A stretch of 33,397 bases of DNA, taken from Oscillospiraceae bacterium (GTDB taxonomy: Bacteria > Bacillota > Clostridia > Oscillospirales > Oscillospiraceae). A program made the translations under genes and the position numbers. The stretch spans positions 1 to 33,397 of the forward strand of contig JAISLB010000136.1 in assembly GCA_031260685.1 (NCBI GenBank), read 5' to 3'. Shown here one piece after another: positions 22,735 to 30,674 of this stretch. A model generated the notes under the pieces. That model saw only the letters and a program-made list of their open reading frames with translations. It did no database searches and was not told where the DNA came from. Position 1 is the stretch's first letter. The number at the start of each line of letters is the position of its first letter.

Positions 22735-23313
22735 CTATCTGCCGAAATACTCGCCTTTGACCAGCCGCGCTCCGGCATCCTCGATAACTTTAAGCACTGT
22801 TTCGCGGTTGAAGCGGGTAATCCCGATACGTTCCTGCGGGACTGCACCGACGTGACGCGCCCAGTTCTCGAGTTCTACGAGACAGCTTGCGGTACCGTTA
22901 CCGCTCCCTCCGGCTGCCGCGACAAGGTTGAACTGTTTGCCCGCCGCCCAGCTTCCGCCTTGCCGGAACGCTTCGCAGCGGCGGTAGCGGTCGATGAAGT
23001 ACTTCATACGTTCGGACGACTGACCGAAGTACACGGGAGTAATGATGAACACGCCCTTGCTGTCCTTGATAGTCAGCTGAATTTTTTCGAGAATTTTGTC
23101 CTCGATGACGCACTTGGCGGTATTACGGCAGGTTCCCCAGCCATTACCGCAGACGCGGCAAGGTTCAAGGATTTGCGCGGGGTCACTGATGTCGATGAGT
23201 TCGGCGCTCCCTCCCGCGCTTGTGATACCGTCGATTGCGGCTTGACCGGCGGCGGCTGTCAAGCCGTCCTTGTTGGGGCTTGAAGTGATTACGTGATACA
23301 TACCGTTGAACAT
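22735..23313 (-). CDS. NAD(P)H-dependent FMN reductase / flavodoxin-like oxidoreductase
   Basis: The 192-residue flavodoxin-fold protein has the N-terminal phosphate-binding segment ITSSPNKDGLT, a Cys-rich loop (CRVCGNGWGTCRNTAKC) and ITPVYFGQSSERMKYFIDR, typical of the FMN_red/iron-sulfur flavoprotein-like group. The Cys loop is close to, but not clearly, the compact [4Fe-4S] motif of iron-sulfur flavoproteins (C-x2-C-x2-C-x4-7-C), since the spacing differs; it may bind a metal or cluster. ATG 23313 has AGGAG upstream. It lies 22 bases behind the flavin reductase-like gene and is co-transcribed from the promoter at 23927. The two probably form a small flavin-dependent redox unit; the substrate is unknown. 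Confidence 0.8.
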   Translation of the reverse strand: MFNGMYHVITSSPNKDGLTAAAGQAAIDGITSAGGSAELIDISDPAQILEPCRVCGNGWGTCRNTAKCVIEDKILEKIQLTIKDSKGVFIITPVYFGQSSERMKYFIDRYRRCEAFRQGGSWAAGKQFNLVAAAGGSGNGTASCLVELENWARHVGAVPQERIGITRFNRETVLKVIEDAGARLVKGEYFGR

Positions 23314-23335
23314 AGTGATTCTCCTTATCTATTGG

Positions 23336-23893
23336 TTATTTTTTGAACTTGTTACCGATTTCGAAAGCTTTGCCGGCGGATTCACCGGGCAGCCGGTAGT
23401 CCCGGCTCGCAGCGTCAAAGGTTATCAGGTCGAAGCCTTTCCACATTTCATTTGCGGCTTCGTCAATCTTTGCGTCTTTGATAAGCCCGATAAACAGGGT
23501 GTGTACGCCGAGGTCTAGAGTATGCGTGACTTCGCACTCTAAGTTATAGGGGAACTCCTCGATGTAAGGAGCATCTACGAACTCCGCGCGAACCGCCGTC
23601 AAGCCCGTTGCCGCGAATTTGTCAGTGTCGCGTCCGGAAACGAGACCGAAGTAGTCGGCTTCCGCGGCGTACTTAGCGGGAGCGAGGTTAACGGTGAACG
23701 CTTTGCGCTTCATCAGCGCGTCATAAGTGTACCTCGGCGGTTGGACGGCAATCGAAACCGCCGCCGGACCGGAGCTTGCGATACCGCCCCACGCGAGAGT
23801 AGCCGCGTTAGCGCGTCCGTTATCGTCGTAAGTGCAAACGACCAGAACGGGGTTAGGAAAGATAAGGCTGGGTGTGCCGATACTTTTCTTCAT
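23336..23893 (-). CDS. Flavoredoxin / flavin reductase-like FMN-binding protein
   Basis: The 185-residue protein has the split-barrel flavin-binding fold. Seen are NPVLVVCTYDDNGRANAATLAWGG (N-terminal strand pair), VSIAVQPPRYTYDALMKRKAFTVNL and DYFGLVSGRDTDKF, all typical of the flavoredoxin branch of the flavin reductase-like family. ATG 23893 has GGAGG upstream. In anaerobes these proteins pass electrons between reduced flavin or ferredoxin and diverse acceptors. First gene of a two-gene minus-strand operon, with a promoter containing a palindrome in the spacer (23937-23948). Confidence 0.88.
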   Translation of the reverse strand: MKKSIGTPSLIFPNPVLVVCTYDDNGRANAATLAWGGIASSGPAAVSIAVQPPRYTYDALMKRKAFTVNLAPAKYAAEADYFGLVSGRDTDKFAATGLTAVRAEFVDAPYIEEFPYNLECEVTHTLDLGVHTLFIGLIKDAKIDEAANEMWKGFDLITFDAASRDYRLPGESAGKAFEIGNKFKK

Positions 23894-23926
23894 AGCTGAA
23901 ACCTCCTCGAAAGTTGTTCTGCTTAA

Positions 23927-23954
23927 ATTATACCATATAGATATCTATTGTCAA
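23927..23954 (-). promoter_or_regulatory. Promoter of the flavoprotein operon with operator-like palindrome
   Basis: Minus strand TTGACA (23954-23949), 16 bases, TATAAT (23932-23927). The spacer contains the perfect 12-bp palindrome ATAGATATCTAT (23937-23948), so a dimeric repressor of MarR/HxlR/TetR type could block polymerase here. No candidate repressor gene is adjacent. Confidence 0.8.
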
Positions 23955-24005
23955 GAGAAAGTTGCCGAAAGCAGCTGCCCGCTTCGGTATGTTTTTCAAA
24001 ACTAC

Positions 24006-24034
24006 TTGACAGAAAGCGCGTTTTAGGTTAAAAT
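24006..24034 (+). promoter_or_regulatory. Sigma-A promoter of the hicAB-containing operon
   Basis: TTGACA (24006-24011), 17 bases, TAAAAT (24029-24034). The -10 box ends only two to eight bases before the first ATGs (24037, 24043), so the message would be leaderless or start at a later codon. Confidence 0.8.
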
Positions 24035-24042
24035 ATATGCGT

Positions 24043-24459
24043 ATGGAACAATTACAGTTATCACCTGTCGAGAAAACCGGCGAAGCCTTTATGAACGCGC
24101 TCAAAGCGGGTTCTCTGCTTGCCATACGCAGTAAGAACGATTTTTTATACTGTGTACTTCGCAATAAGCTGTTTCACCTCTTTACTCATACCCCGGGAAG
24201 TCCCGGCGGCGGACAAAAACAGTTCCCCGAGGACGAAAAGTACACAGCTGTTATCCGCAACCTCTCAAAGCTCTGCGATTTGGCGATTGCGGTCAACTTC
24301 GACGAAAAAGCAATGAACCTCTACAACGTAATGGCAAGCGCGGAGGAAGCTATCCTCGAAACTTTCCCCGGCGATGACCGCGACGCCGACGAAACGGTAG
24401 ACTTTATGAGCTACACCGAAGAGGACTTCACAGAAGAAGCGGACAAAGAACAGCTATGA
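24043..24459 (+). CDS. Hypothetical protein, 138 aa, first gene of hicAB operon
   Basis: I do not recognise this protein. It is soluble: a helical N-terminus (VEKTGEAFMNALKAGSLLAI), a segment NDFLYCVLRNKLFHLF, a Gly/Pro loop (THTPGSPGGG), two helices (KYTAVIRNLSKLCDLAIAVN, EKAMNLYNVMASAEEAIL) and a strongly acidic tail (GDDRDADETVDF). No Shine-Dalgarno precedes ATG 24037/24043, and the promoter -10 ends at 24034, so translation may be leaderless; ATG 24091 is the alternative. Its stop overlaps the hicA start by four bases (ATGA). Tight coupling to a toxin-antitoxin pair suggests a helper or third component, which is inference. Confidence 0.6.
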   Translation: MEQLQLSPVEKTGEAFMNALKAGSLLAIRSKNDFLYCVLRNKLFHLFTHTPGSPGGGQKQFPEDEKYTAVIRNLSKLCDLAIAVNFDEKAMNLYNVMASAEEAILETFPGDDRDADETVDFMSYTEEDFTEEADKEQL

Positions 24460-24698
24460 GTAAAAAGCAAAAGCTGCTGAAACGCTTGCAAAGCAGTCCG
24501 TCCGACTTCACTTTCGACGAAGCGTGTACGCTGCTGACGGCGCTGGGCTTTTCGTTGTCGCAGGGCAAGGGTTCACGTGTGAAGTTTGTTTTAGGAACGA
24601 CAATTGTGGCTATCCATAAGCCTCATCCGCAAAAAGAACTGAAAGGCTACCAAATAACTGAAATCATCAATAAACTAAGGGAGGCGAGATTAGTTTGA
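24456..24698 (+). CDS. hicA: HicA-type mRNA interferase toxin
   Basis: The 80-residue protein has the HicA dsRBD-like fold: KLLKRLQSSPSDFTFDEACTLLTALGF, QGKGSRVKF (in most HicA this is GSH-x-x-F; here the sequence is GSR-VKF), then IVAIHKPHPQKELKGYQITEIINKLREA. The conserved catalytic His normally lies in the G-S-H position; here Arg occupies it, while the His residues of IHKPHP remain. HicA cleaves mRNA and tmRNA and is neutralised by HicB. The start overlaps the upstream stop, and the hicB start overlaps its stop (TTGA), so all are coupled. The missing GSH His raises the question of whether it is active. Confidence 0.85.
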   Translation: MSKKQKLLKRLQSSPSDFTFDEACTLLTALGFSLSQGKGSRVKFVLGTTIVAIHKPHPQKELKGYQITEIINKLREARLV

Positions 24699-24964
24699 AA
24701 TTGACAGATTACAAGGGTTATCGCGGGAGTGCCGAATATTCTGTTCCTGACAAAATCTTTTGGGGAAAGCTGCTTGGTATACGCGATTCCGTTTCCTACG
24801 AAGGCTCAAACCGCGCTGAACTTCAAGCAGACTTTGAATACGCCGTAGATGACTACATCGAGTTCTGCGCCGAAATCGGTAAGACGCCCGAGCGCGAAGT
24901 CAAAACCGTTGAAACTACAAATAACAACATACAGTTAGGAGCAAGAAGCTATGCAAAGATTTAA
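24695..24964 (+). CDS. hicB: HicB-type antitoxin lacking the usual DNA-binding tail
   Basis: The 89-residue protein has the HicB partial RNase-H-like domain: YKGYRGSAEYSVPDKIFWGKLLG, VSYEGSNRAELQADFEYAVDDYIEFCAEIGKTP. Full HicB antitoxins of this branch continue with an Arc-type or HTH DNA-binding segment (for example F-N-V-R-I-S-P-E-L-H), giving about 110 residues or more. Here the protein ends in VETTNNNIQLGARSYAKI, with no such segment. It may neutralise HicA without repressing the operon, or depend on another regulator. TTG 24695 is the start, with GGGAGG about ten bases upstream; it overlaps hicA by four bases and the next gene by 14. Confidence 0.85.
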   Translation: MKLTDYKGYRGSAEYSVPDKIFWGKLLGIRDSVSYEGSNRAELQADFEYAVDDYIEFCAEIGKTPEREVKTVETTNNNIQLGARSYAKI

Positions 24965-25424
24965 CACAAGCAACACAGTCGCTTTGGACAATGCCGTGCA
25001 AAAGTATCTTACCGAATTTCCGGGCGATATGATTTGTCCGCTGCAAATTTGGTACGAAACTCTTGGCGGTTACGGAGCGCCTACGCCCGAGGACGACGCG
25101 GCACTCGCGGACTCGCTGAACCGAATTTCAGACTGGAAATTCAACGGTAAAGGTCACTACGAAAAATACGGCGACCAACCTACGTGGATTAAACCCGCGG
25201 GTCAGCGTCAGCCGGATTACGCTACAGCCGAGCATATTGCCGTTCAGCATCTCTTTAAGGTAAACTCAATCTACAAAGCGCCCGACGGCAAACGCTACAA
25301 AGTAGTGCTGTCAGAAGTGTACAACCTGCGATGTTTTGAAGTAGACGACAAAGGCAACCTCACGGGACCGATGGTAAAAATCAAGCCCACGGGCGATTTG
25401 GCAAAATCCTTAGTCGCTGCGTAA
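24951..25424 (+). CDS. Hypothetical protein, 157 aa, last gene of hicAB operon
   Basis: Unrecognised soluble protein starting inside hicB (ATG 24951, 14-base overlap; GGAG lies just upstream). The N-terminal half has a helix and aromatic-rich segments (CPLQIWYETLGGYGAPTPEDD, WKFNGKGHYEKYGDQPTWIK). The C-terminal half reads as a small beta domain (HLFKVNSIYKAPDGKRYKVV, RCFEVDDKGNLTGPMVKIKP). It is not a known antitoxin. The fixed four-gene overlap chain 24043-25424 implies a joint function with the HicAB pair. Heptamer repeats begin directly after its stop. Confidence 0.6.
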   Translation: MQRFNTSNTVALDNAVQKYLTEFPGDMICPLQIWYETLGGYGAPTPEDDAALADSLNRISDWKFNGKGHYEKYGDQPTWIKPAGQRQPDYATAEHIAVQHLFKVNSIYKAPDGKRYKVVLSEVYNLRCFEVDDKGNLTGPMVKIKPTGDLAKSLVAA

Positions 25425-25428
25425 TGTC

Positions 25429-25463
25429 AGTGAACAGTTAATAGTGAACAGTGAACAGTTACG
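25429..25463 (+). repeat. Five tandem 7-bp repeats, second locus
   Basis: AGTGAAC, AGTTAAT, AGTGAAC, AGTGAAC, AGTTACG in exact register, starting five bases after a stop codon as in the locus after gpsA (19738). About 30 bases further, GGCTTATG also recurs (compare 19799-19806), suggesting that a larger dispersed element is shared. Confidence 0.75.
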
Positions 25464-25513
25464 GGAGTTAGACGGGGAACGTTAGCTCTGGCTTATGAGT
25501 TCAAAGTTTTTAT

Positions 25514-25536
25514 CGTTGCAATATTTAATTGCGGCG
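25514..25536 (+). promoter_or_regulatory. Leader hairpin upstream of the transhydroxylase
   Basis: CGTTGCAAT (25514-25522) pairs with ATTGCGGCG (25528-25536), 9 bp with two G-U pairs and loop ATTTA. No consensus promoter or recognisable riboswitch (including Moco type) was identified in the 190 bases before ATG 25614. A second small stem (GCGCC/GGCGC) lies at about 25571-25585. Confidence 0.35.
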
Positions 25537-25613
25537 ACAATCAACGTTAATAGTTAGGACTGGTCGTGAGCGCCATAAGGGCGCGAAACGAACAGCCCAA
25601 AACGGAGGGAAAG

Positions 25614-28289
25614 ATGGCTGAAAAAGTTACACATAGCATTTGCGTTGGCGGACCTATCGCAATACACAGCGAGAACGGAGTAATCCGCAGGGTTCGTCCG
25701 ATTATCTTTGACAAAGACGACCCGCAGCCGTGGGTTATCGAAGCACGCGGCAACAAATATTCGCCGTATCGCAAGACTACTACGGCGTTTATCGCGCTCA
25801 CGGAGAAAAACCGCGCTTACTCCTATGACCGTATACGTTACCCAATGATTCGCGAGGATTTCGTGGAAACGGCTGACGGACAAAACCGCAATACCGACAA
25901 TCGCGGCAAATCGGGCTATCGCAAAGCCACTTGGGACGAAGCCTTAGACCTTGTAGCCCGCGAGACTAAGCGTATTCAGTCGCACTACGGCAAAGAAGCC
26001 GTTACCGCGATTACCAGTTCTCACCATTCGTGGGGACTTCTCGGGTACAAGCTGTCGGCGTTTGCGCGTTTCTTCCGTATGCTCGGTTATACTCAGCTGC
26101 AGGATAACCCGGACAGCTGGGAGGGCTTTACTTGGGGCGCTCCGCATACCTACGGCTATTACTGGCGTTTGGGCGGAACGGAAGCGTTTGACCTTTTAGA
26201 AGACGCGCTCCAGAACGTCGAAACGATGATTATGTGGTCTCACGACCCGGACACAACCCGCGGAGGTTACGCCGCGAACGAAAGCACGATGTGGCGGCAT
26301 TGGCTCGACGACCTCGGAGTGCAGTTTATCTATATCGACCCGTTCAACAACTTCTCCAGCGTTAAGCAAGCCGACAAGTGGCTCGCTCCGCGCCCCGGTA
26401 CCGACGCGGCTCTCGGAGAAGCCATAGCCTATGTATGGATGACCGAAGGCAGCTACGACAAGGAATACATCGCAAAGCACGGACACCGCTTCGACGAATG
26501 GCAGGACTATATCCTCGGCAATGGTGCGGACAGGCTCCCGAAATCGCCAAAATGGGCGGAGCGCGAGACCGGAATTCCCGCCGCCGACATCAAAGCTCTT
26601 GCGCGGCGTTGGGCGCAGACTAAGACAATGGGCGGGAGCGGACTGCGCGGAGGTTTCGGAGGAGTTTGCCGTACCGCTAATGGTACGGAATTCGCGCGCG
26701 TAATGGTTTCACTGTTCGCTATGCAGGGAATGGGTAAACCGGGGCAAAACATCTGGGTTGGTACTACCGGCGCTCCTATGGATTACAACTTCTGGTTCGG
26801 CGGATATTCTGACCCGCTGTCGCAGATTGCGAATCAGCCGATTGCGGATAAGACCGCTGTCAACTGCGTTACTCAAAAGCTTTACCGTCCGAATTTGCCG
26901 GACGCTATACTCGACGGACACTACGAGTGGTACGGCGAAGGCTTCTGCGGCGGCGGTATCGACCTCGAGTTCACCGAACACGTATACCCCGAACCCGGCT
27001 GCAGCGAGGTTCATATGTTCTATCGCTACGGCGGAACGTTTATGGGTTCTATGCTTGATACCAATAAATGGGTTCGTATGTACCGTTCGCCTAAGCTTGA
27101 GTTTATTGTCAATCAGGACATTCACTTCCACGGTGAGTCGCGTTTTGCGGACGTAATTCTGCCGGCGTGTACTAACCTCGAACGTTATGACATCGGCGAA
27201 CTGTGTAACTCCGGCAACGGCGGTTATCAGTCTCATTCGCAGACGGGCAACAACTGGCAGATAGTAGTTTTCCAGGATAAAGCGATTGAACCCTTGTGGG
27301 ACAGCCGCAGCGACTACTGGATTTTCGCGGAACTCGCAAAACGCCTAGGCTTCGGAGATGACTACTCCGAGGGACGCGACGAACTCGCGTGGTGTAAGCG
27401 TTTCTGGGAAAAATCCGACCTGCGCGACAAGATTTCGTGGGAGGATTTCACGAAAAAAGGCTACTACGTGGCGGGAATCCCCGGGACGGAGCGCGAACGT
27501 CACTACGGCTTCCGTTGGTTTGCCGAGGGCTATCCCTGCGATACTCCGAATCATAAGCCGTTCCAAGAGGAAGGCAAACTCGGCACCTTTACCGGAAAAT
27601 TTGAGTTTGTTTCGGAATCTATGCTGTACTACGCACCGGACGACGAAGTCCGCACGCCGATTGCGACATATAAGCCAAGCTGGGAAGGTCATCACTCGAT
27701 AAAAGCTAAGAAGTTCCCGTTCCACCTGATAACTCCGCATCCGCGCTTTGACTATCATACCCAGCATAATAGCTCAACGCCGTGGATATGGGAAATACCG
27801 GAAAACCGCAAGTACATCGGCGGCAATCCGTATCTGATAGCGCGTATTCACCCGGAGAAAGCAGCGGAAAAAGGTATCAAAGACGGCGACATAGTCGAGC
27901 TGTTCAACGAGCGCGGGAGCGTACTGTGCGTAGCGCGTGTAACGTACCGCGTTGAGGTGAATACTATACACGCCTACGGTTCGAGCGGTATCTATAACCC
28001 AACGGTTCCGGGCGAAATCTCAACGCACGAGAATCCGGACATCGGCGGTTGCGTGAATATTCTAAGCCCCGGACGTCTAATCGGCGACAAAGTTCCCGGT
28101 ATGGCTCCGAACTCGACGCTGCTCGATATCTGCAAATGGGAGGGAGCAATCCCGCAAGGTCAATACTTCGAATCTAAGCTTGACGCGGTAGCCAAAGAGG
28201 GCGACGCGGACGCTGAAACCTGCTTCGAGATAATCGAGGGACACGGCTTCGAAGCGATACAAGCCAAAGTACGCGCTAAGAACGCATAG
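25614..28289 (+). CDS. Molybdopterin oxidoreductase, pyrogallol-phloroglucinol transhydroxylase large subunit type
   Basis: The 891-residue member of the DMSO-reductase family has no N-terminal Cys motif for an Fe-S cluster (one Cys only), as in transhydroxylase. DSW at residues 167-169 (QDNPDSWEGFTWG) supplies a Ser ligand for molybdenum, and His137 (SSHHSWG) lies before it. Both fit the Asp174/Ser175/Trp176 and His144 I recall for the Pelobacter acidigallici enzyme, with a constant offset of seven. The C-terminal MGD-binding domain is present (HGYGSSG-like AYGSSGIYNPTVPGE). The enzyme moves a hydroxyl group from a tetrahydroxybenzene to pyrogallol, giving phloroglucinol. ATG 25614 follows GGAGGGAAAG; an upstream in-frame GTG (25566) is rejected. 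The small subunit follows after 18 bases. Substrate assignment is by homology recall; other ring hydroxylases are possible. Confidence 0.85.
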   Translation: MAEKVTHSICVGGPIAIHSENGVIRRVRPIIFDKDDPQPWVIEARGNKYSPYRKTTTAFIALTEKNRAYSYDRIRYPMIREDFVETADGQNRNTDNRGKSGYRKATWDEALDLVARETKRIQSHYGKEAVTAITSSHHSWGLLGYKLSAFARFFRMLGYTQLQDNPDSWEGFTWGAPHTYGYYWRLGGTEAFDLLEDALQNVETMIMWSHDPDTTRGGYAANESTMWRHWLDDLGVQFIYIDPFNNFSSVKQADKWLAPRPGTDAALGEAIAYVWMTEGSYDKEYIAKHGHRFDEWQDYILGNGADRLPKSPKWAERETGIPAADIKALARRWAQTKTMGGSGLRGGFGGVCRTANGTEFARVMVSLFAMQGMGKPGQNIWVGTTGAPMDYNFWFGGYSDPLSQIANQPIADKTAVNCVTQKLYRPNLPDAILDGHYEWYGEGFCGGGIDLEFTEHVYPEPGCSEVHMFYRYGGTFMGSMLDTNKWVRMYRSPKLEFIVNQDIHFHGESRFADVILPACTNLERYDIGELCNSGNGGYQSHSQTGNNWQIVVFQDKAIEPLWDSRSDYWIFAELAKRLGFGDDYSEGRDELAWCKRFWEKSDLRDKISWEDFTKKGYYVAGIPGTERERHYGFRWFAEGYPCDTPNHKPFQEEGKLGTFTGKFEFVSESMLYYAPDDEVRTPIATYKPSWEGHHSIKAKKFPFHLITPHPRFDYHTQHNSSTPWIWEIPENRKYIGGNPYLIARIHPEKAAEKGIKDGDIVELFNERGSVLCVARVTYRVEVNTIHAYGSSGIYNPTVPGEISTHENPDIGGCVNILSPGRLIGDKVPGMAPNSTLLDICKWEGAIPQGQYFESKLDAVAKEGDADAETCFEIIEGHGFEAIQAKVRAKNA

Positions 28290-28307
28290 AAAGTTGAGGG
28301 AAAAAAT

Positions 28308-29168
28308 ATGAGACTTGGCATTGCTATTGACAGCCGTATGTGTATGGCTTGTTACTGCTGTTTTACCGCGTGCAAAGATGAACACGCAGGGTTTGATACT
28401 GCGTTATCCAAAGCGCAGCCGCAAATGGGGCAATTCTGGATTGACATACGCGAAACCGAGCGGAGCGACAGCTCCCGCCGCATAAAGGTTTCGACTGTCC
28501 CCACACCTTGCAGCCATTGTCAGGACCCCGCCTGCGCAAAAGCCGCTAAGGACGGAGCGGTCTACAAACGTCCCGACGGTATAGTCATTATCGACCCGGA
28601 AAAGTCCAAAGGTCAAAAGGCTATTGTTGACGCTTGTCCTATAAACGCGATTTACTGGAACGAGGAGTATCAGATTCCGCAGAAATGCACTATGTGCGCG
28701 GAACTTCTCGACGACCCGAACTATCTCGCTTACCTCGGCGACCCTAAGCTCAAAAAGCCGCGCTGCGTCGAAGCCTGCCCGAATAACGCTATGTTCTTCG
28801 GAGACCTCGACGACCCGAACAGCGACATCTCAAAGGCTATCGCCGCGAATAAGGTTACGCAGCTCCGCGAACTTGAGGGCAAAGAGACGAACGTAGTTCA
28901 CCTCAATGTCCCGACGCGTTACCTCGCGGGTACGGTCTACCTGCCGGAGGAACTCGAGGAAGTCGCTATCGGAGCTTCCGTCACTCTCAAAGGCAAAAAC
29001 GGTACGTACACGACGACGACAAATTACTTCGGAGACTGGGAAGTCGAAGATTTACCAATCGGCGAAACGTTTGACATTACCATAACCCACGCTGACTACA
29101 AGCCGATAACTCTTTCCGCCGCAACGGACAGCGACCACTACGTTGGAATGGCGTACCTGAGCAAATAA
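28308..29168 (+). CDS. Transhydroxylase small subunit: three [4Fe-4S] clusters plus transthyretin-like domain
   Basis: The 286-residue electron-transfer subunit has Cys at 12, 15, 18, 22 (motif I, with an extra Cys17), 68, 71, 76 (motif II, whose usual fourth Cys is Ala80), 110, and 127, 130, 153, 157 (motif III). This gives twelve ligands, hence three clusters, where DmsB-like subunits have four. The C-terminal 80 residues (AGTVYLPEELEEVAIGASVTL onward) form a carboxypeptidase-regulatory/transthyretin-like beta domain. This combination of three clusters and a beta domain is what I recall for the Pelobacter transhydroxylase beta subunit and is the best evidence for the pair's identity. ATG 28308 has GAGG upstream. 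No Tat signal or membrane anchor gene follows, consistent with a cytoplasmic enzyme. Confidence 0.87.
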   Translation: MRLGIAIDSRMCMACYCCFTACKDEHAGFDTALSKAQPQMGQFWIDIRETERSDSSRRIKVSTVPTPCSHCQDPACAKAAKDGAVYKRPDGIVIIDPEKSKGQKAIVDACPINAIYWNEEYQIPQKCTMCAELLDDPNYLAYLGDPKLKKPRCVEACPNNAMFFGDLDDPNSDISKAIAANKVTQLRELEGKETNVVHLNVPTRYLAGTVYLPEELEEVAIGASVTLKGKNGTYTTTTNYFGDWEVEDLPIGETFDITITHADYKPITLSAATDSDHYVGMAYLSK

Positions 29169-29216
29169 CCTCACTCGCAAATTACAGTACAACGCGGTAA
29201 GGCGTAACAACTAACA

Positions 29217-29252
29217 AGGAACGGTCGTTATTGACCGTTCCTTTCTCTTTTC
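29217..29252 (+). terminator. Rho-independent terminator after the transhydroxylase operon
   Basis: AGGAACGGTC (29217-29226), loop GTTATT, GACCGTTCCT (29233-29242), then a pyrimidine tail TTCTCTTTTC. A clear 10-bp stem terminator separating the enzyme genes from the AraC gene. Confidence 0.85.
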
Positions 29253-29335
29253 AGCGGCGTATGCAAGCAGCACAAATTATCAAGAGATTTACGTCGATTT
29301 GTGGTAAACTAAATTCAGCAAGGAGGGGTACTGCG

Positions 29336-29722
29336 ATGAACTACCAAGCGGTCGTTCTGAACGCCTTAGAACGAATAGAAGCAGAGTTATTAGACGGAAT
29401 ATGCACGGAAGTGCTGGCGCGTGAAGCGTTCTTTTCGCAATATCATTTTCAGCGAATATTCCGCAAAATCACCGGAATGTCTGTAATGGAATACGTAAAA
29501 AAACGTAAGCTCTCGCTTGCGGCGGAGGAAATAGCTTACGGCACCCAGAATATCTTATACATAGCGTTCAAATACGGCTACCAATCAAACGAAGCCTTTA
29601 CCCGCGCTTTCAAGGCTTTCCACCACGTTACGCCGAGCGAAACCAGACAATACAGAATACGTAAAAGTCTGGAAAAGTTCCAAATAATCGCCGATAACAA
29701 ACGCGCTGATTTTTTATTGTAG
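29336..29722 (+). CDS. AraC-family regulator reduced to its DNA-binding domain
   Basis: The 128-residue protein consists almost only of the double helix-turn-helix of AraC/XylS proteins: LAREAFFSQYHFQRIFRKITGMSVMEYVKKRKLSLAAEEI and IAFKYGYQSNEAFTRAFKAFHHVTPSETRQ. No ligand-binding domain precedes or follows it, except a short C-terminal extension. ATG 29336 (MNYQAVVLNAL) has AAGGAGGGG upstream; frames extending to 29231 run through the terminator and are rejected. Such short forms act like MarA/SoxS, controlled by abundance, or with a partner. Its position after the transhydroxylase operon suggests, without proof, that it regulates it. Confidence 0.85.
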   Translation: MNYQAVVLNALERIEAELLDGICTEVLAREAFFSQYHFQRIFRKITGMSVMEYVKKRKLSLAAEEIAYGTQNILYIAFKYGYQSNEAFTRAFKAFHHVTPSETRQYRIRKSLEKFQIIADNKRADFLL

Positions 29723-29774
29723 TGTCTGCGCAGCCATTCCTTTCGGCACAGAACGGCGCTTTATGACACCGGTA

Positions 29775-29803
29775 TTGACAAAAGATATGCTTTGATGTAT
29801 ACT
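29775..29803 (+). promoter_or_regulatory. Consensus promoter of the phase-variable methyltransferase
   Basis: TTGACA (29775-29780), 17 bases, TATACT (29798-29803). The predicted start is near 29810, at the edge of an inverted repeat TGTCTGT-TT-ACAGACA (29812-29827) that is an operator candidate or a leader hairpin. Confidence 0.85.
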
Positions 29804-29811
29804 GTTATAGG

Positions 29812-29827
29812 TGTCTGTTTACAGACA
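29812..29827. repeat. Inverted repeat at the transcription start, related to the GACA tract
   Basis: TGTCTGT and ACAGACA flank TT. The right arm is the same as the GACA repeat sequence; the left arm is its exact complement, so the leader of the mRNA could pair with any copy in the tract about 110 bases downstream. Confidence 0.65.
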
Positions 29828-29858
29828 AACCGTTCTATAACGAAAGGAACATCAAATA

Positions 29859-30670
<812 letters not shown>

Positions 30671-30674
<4 letters not shown>

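Noticed and set aside
22705..23283. 192-residue plus-strand frame opposite the FMN reductase gene
   Set aside because: Antisense shadow: the minus frame has the flavodoxin motifs and a ribosome site.
25425..25613. Molybdenum-cofactor riboswitch before the transhydroxylase
   Set aside because: The leader has a simple hairpin and repeats but none of the recognisable multi-stem Moco architecture by eye.
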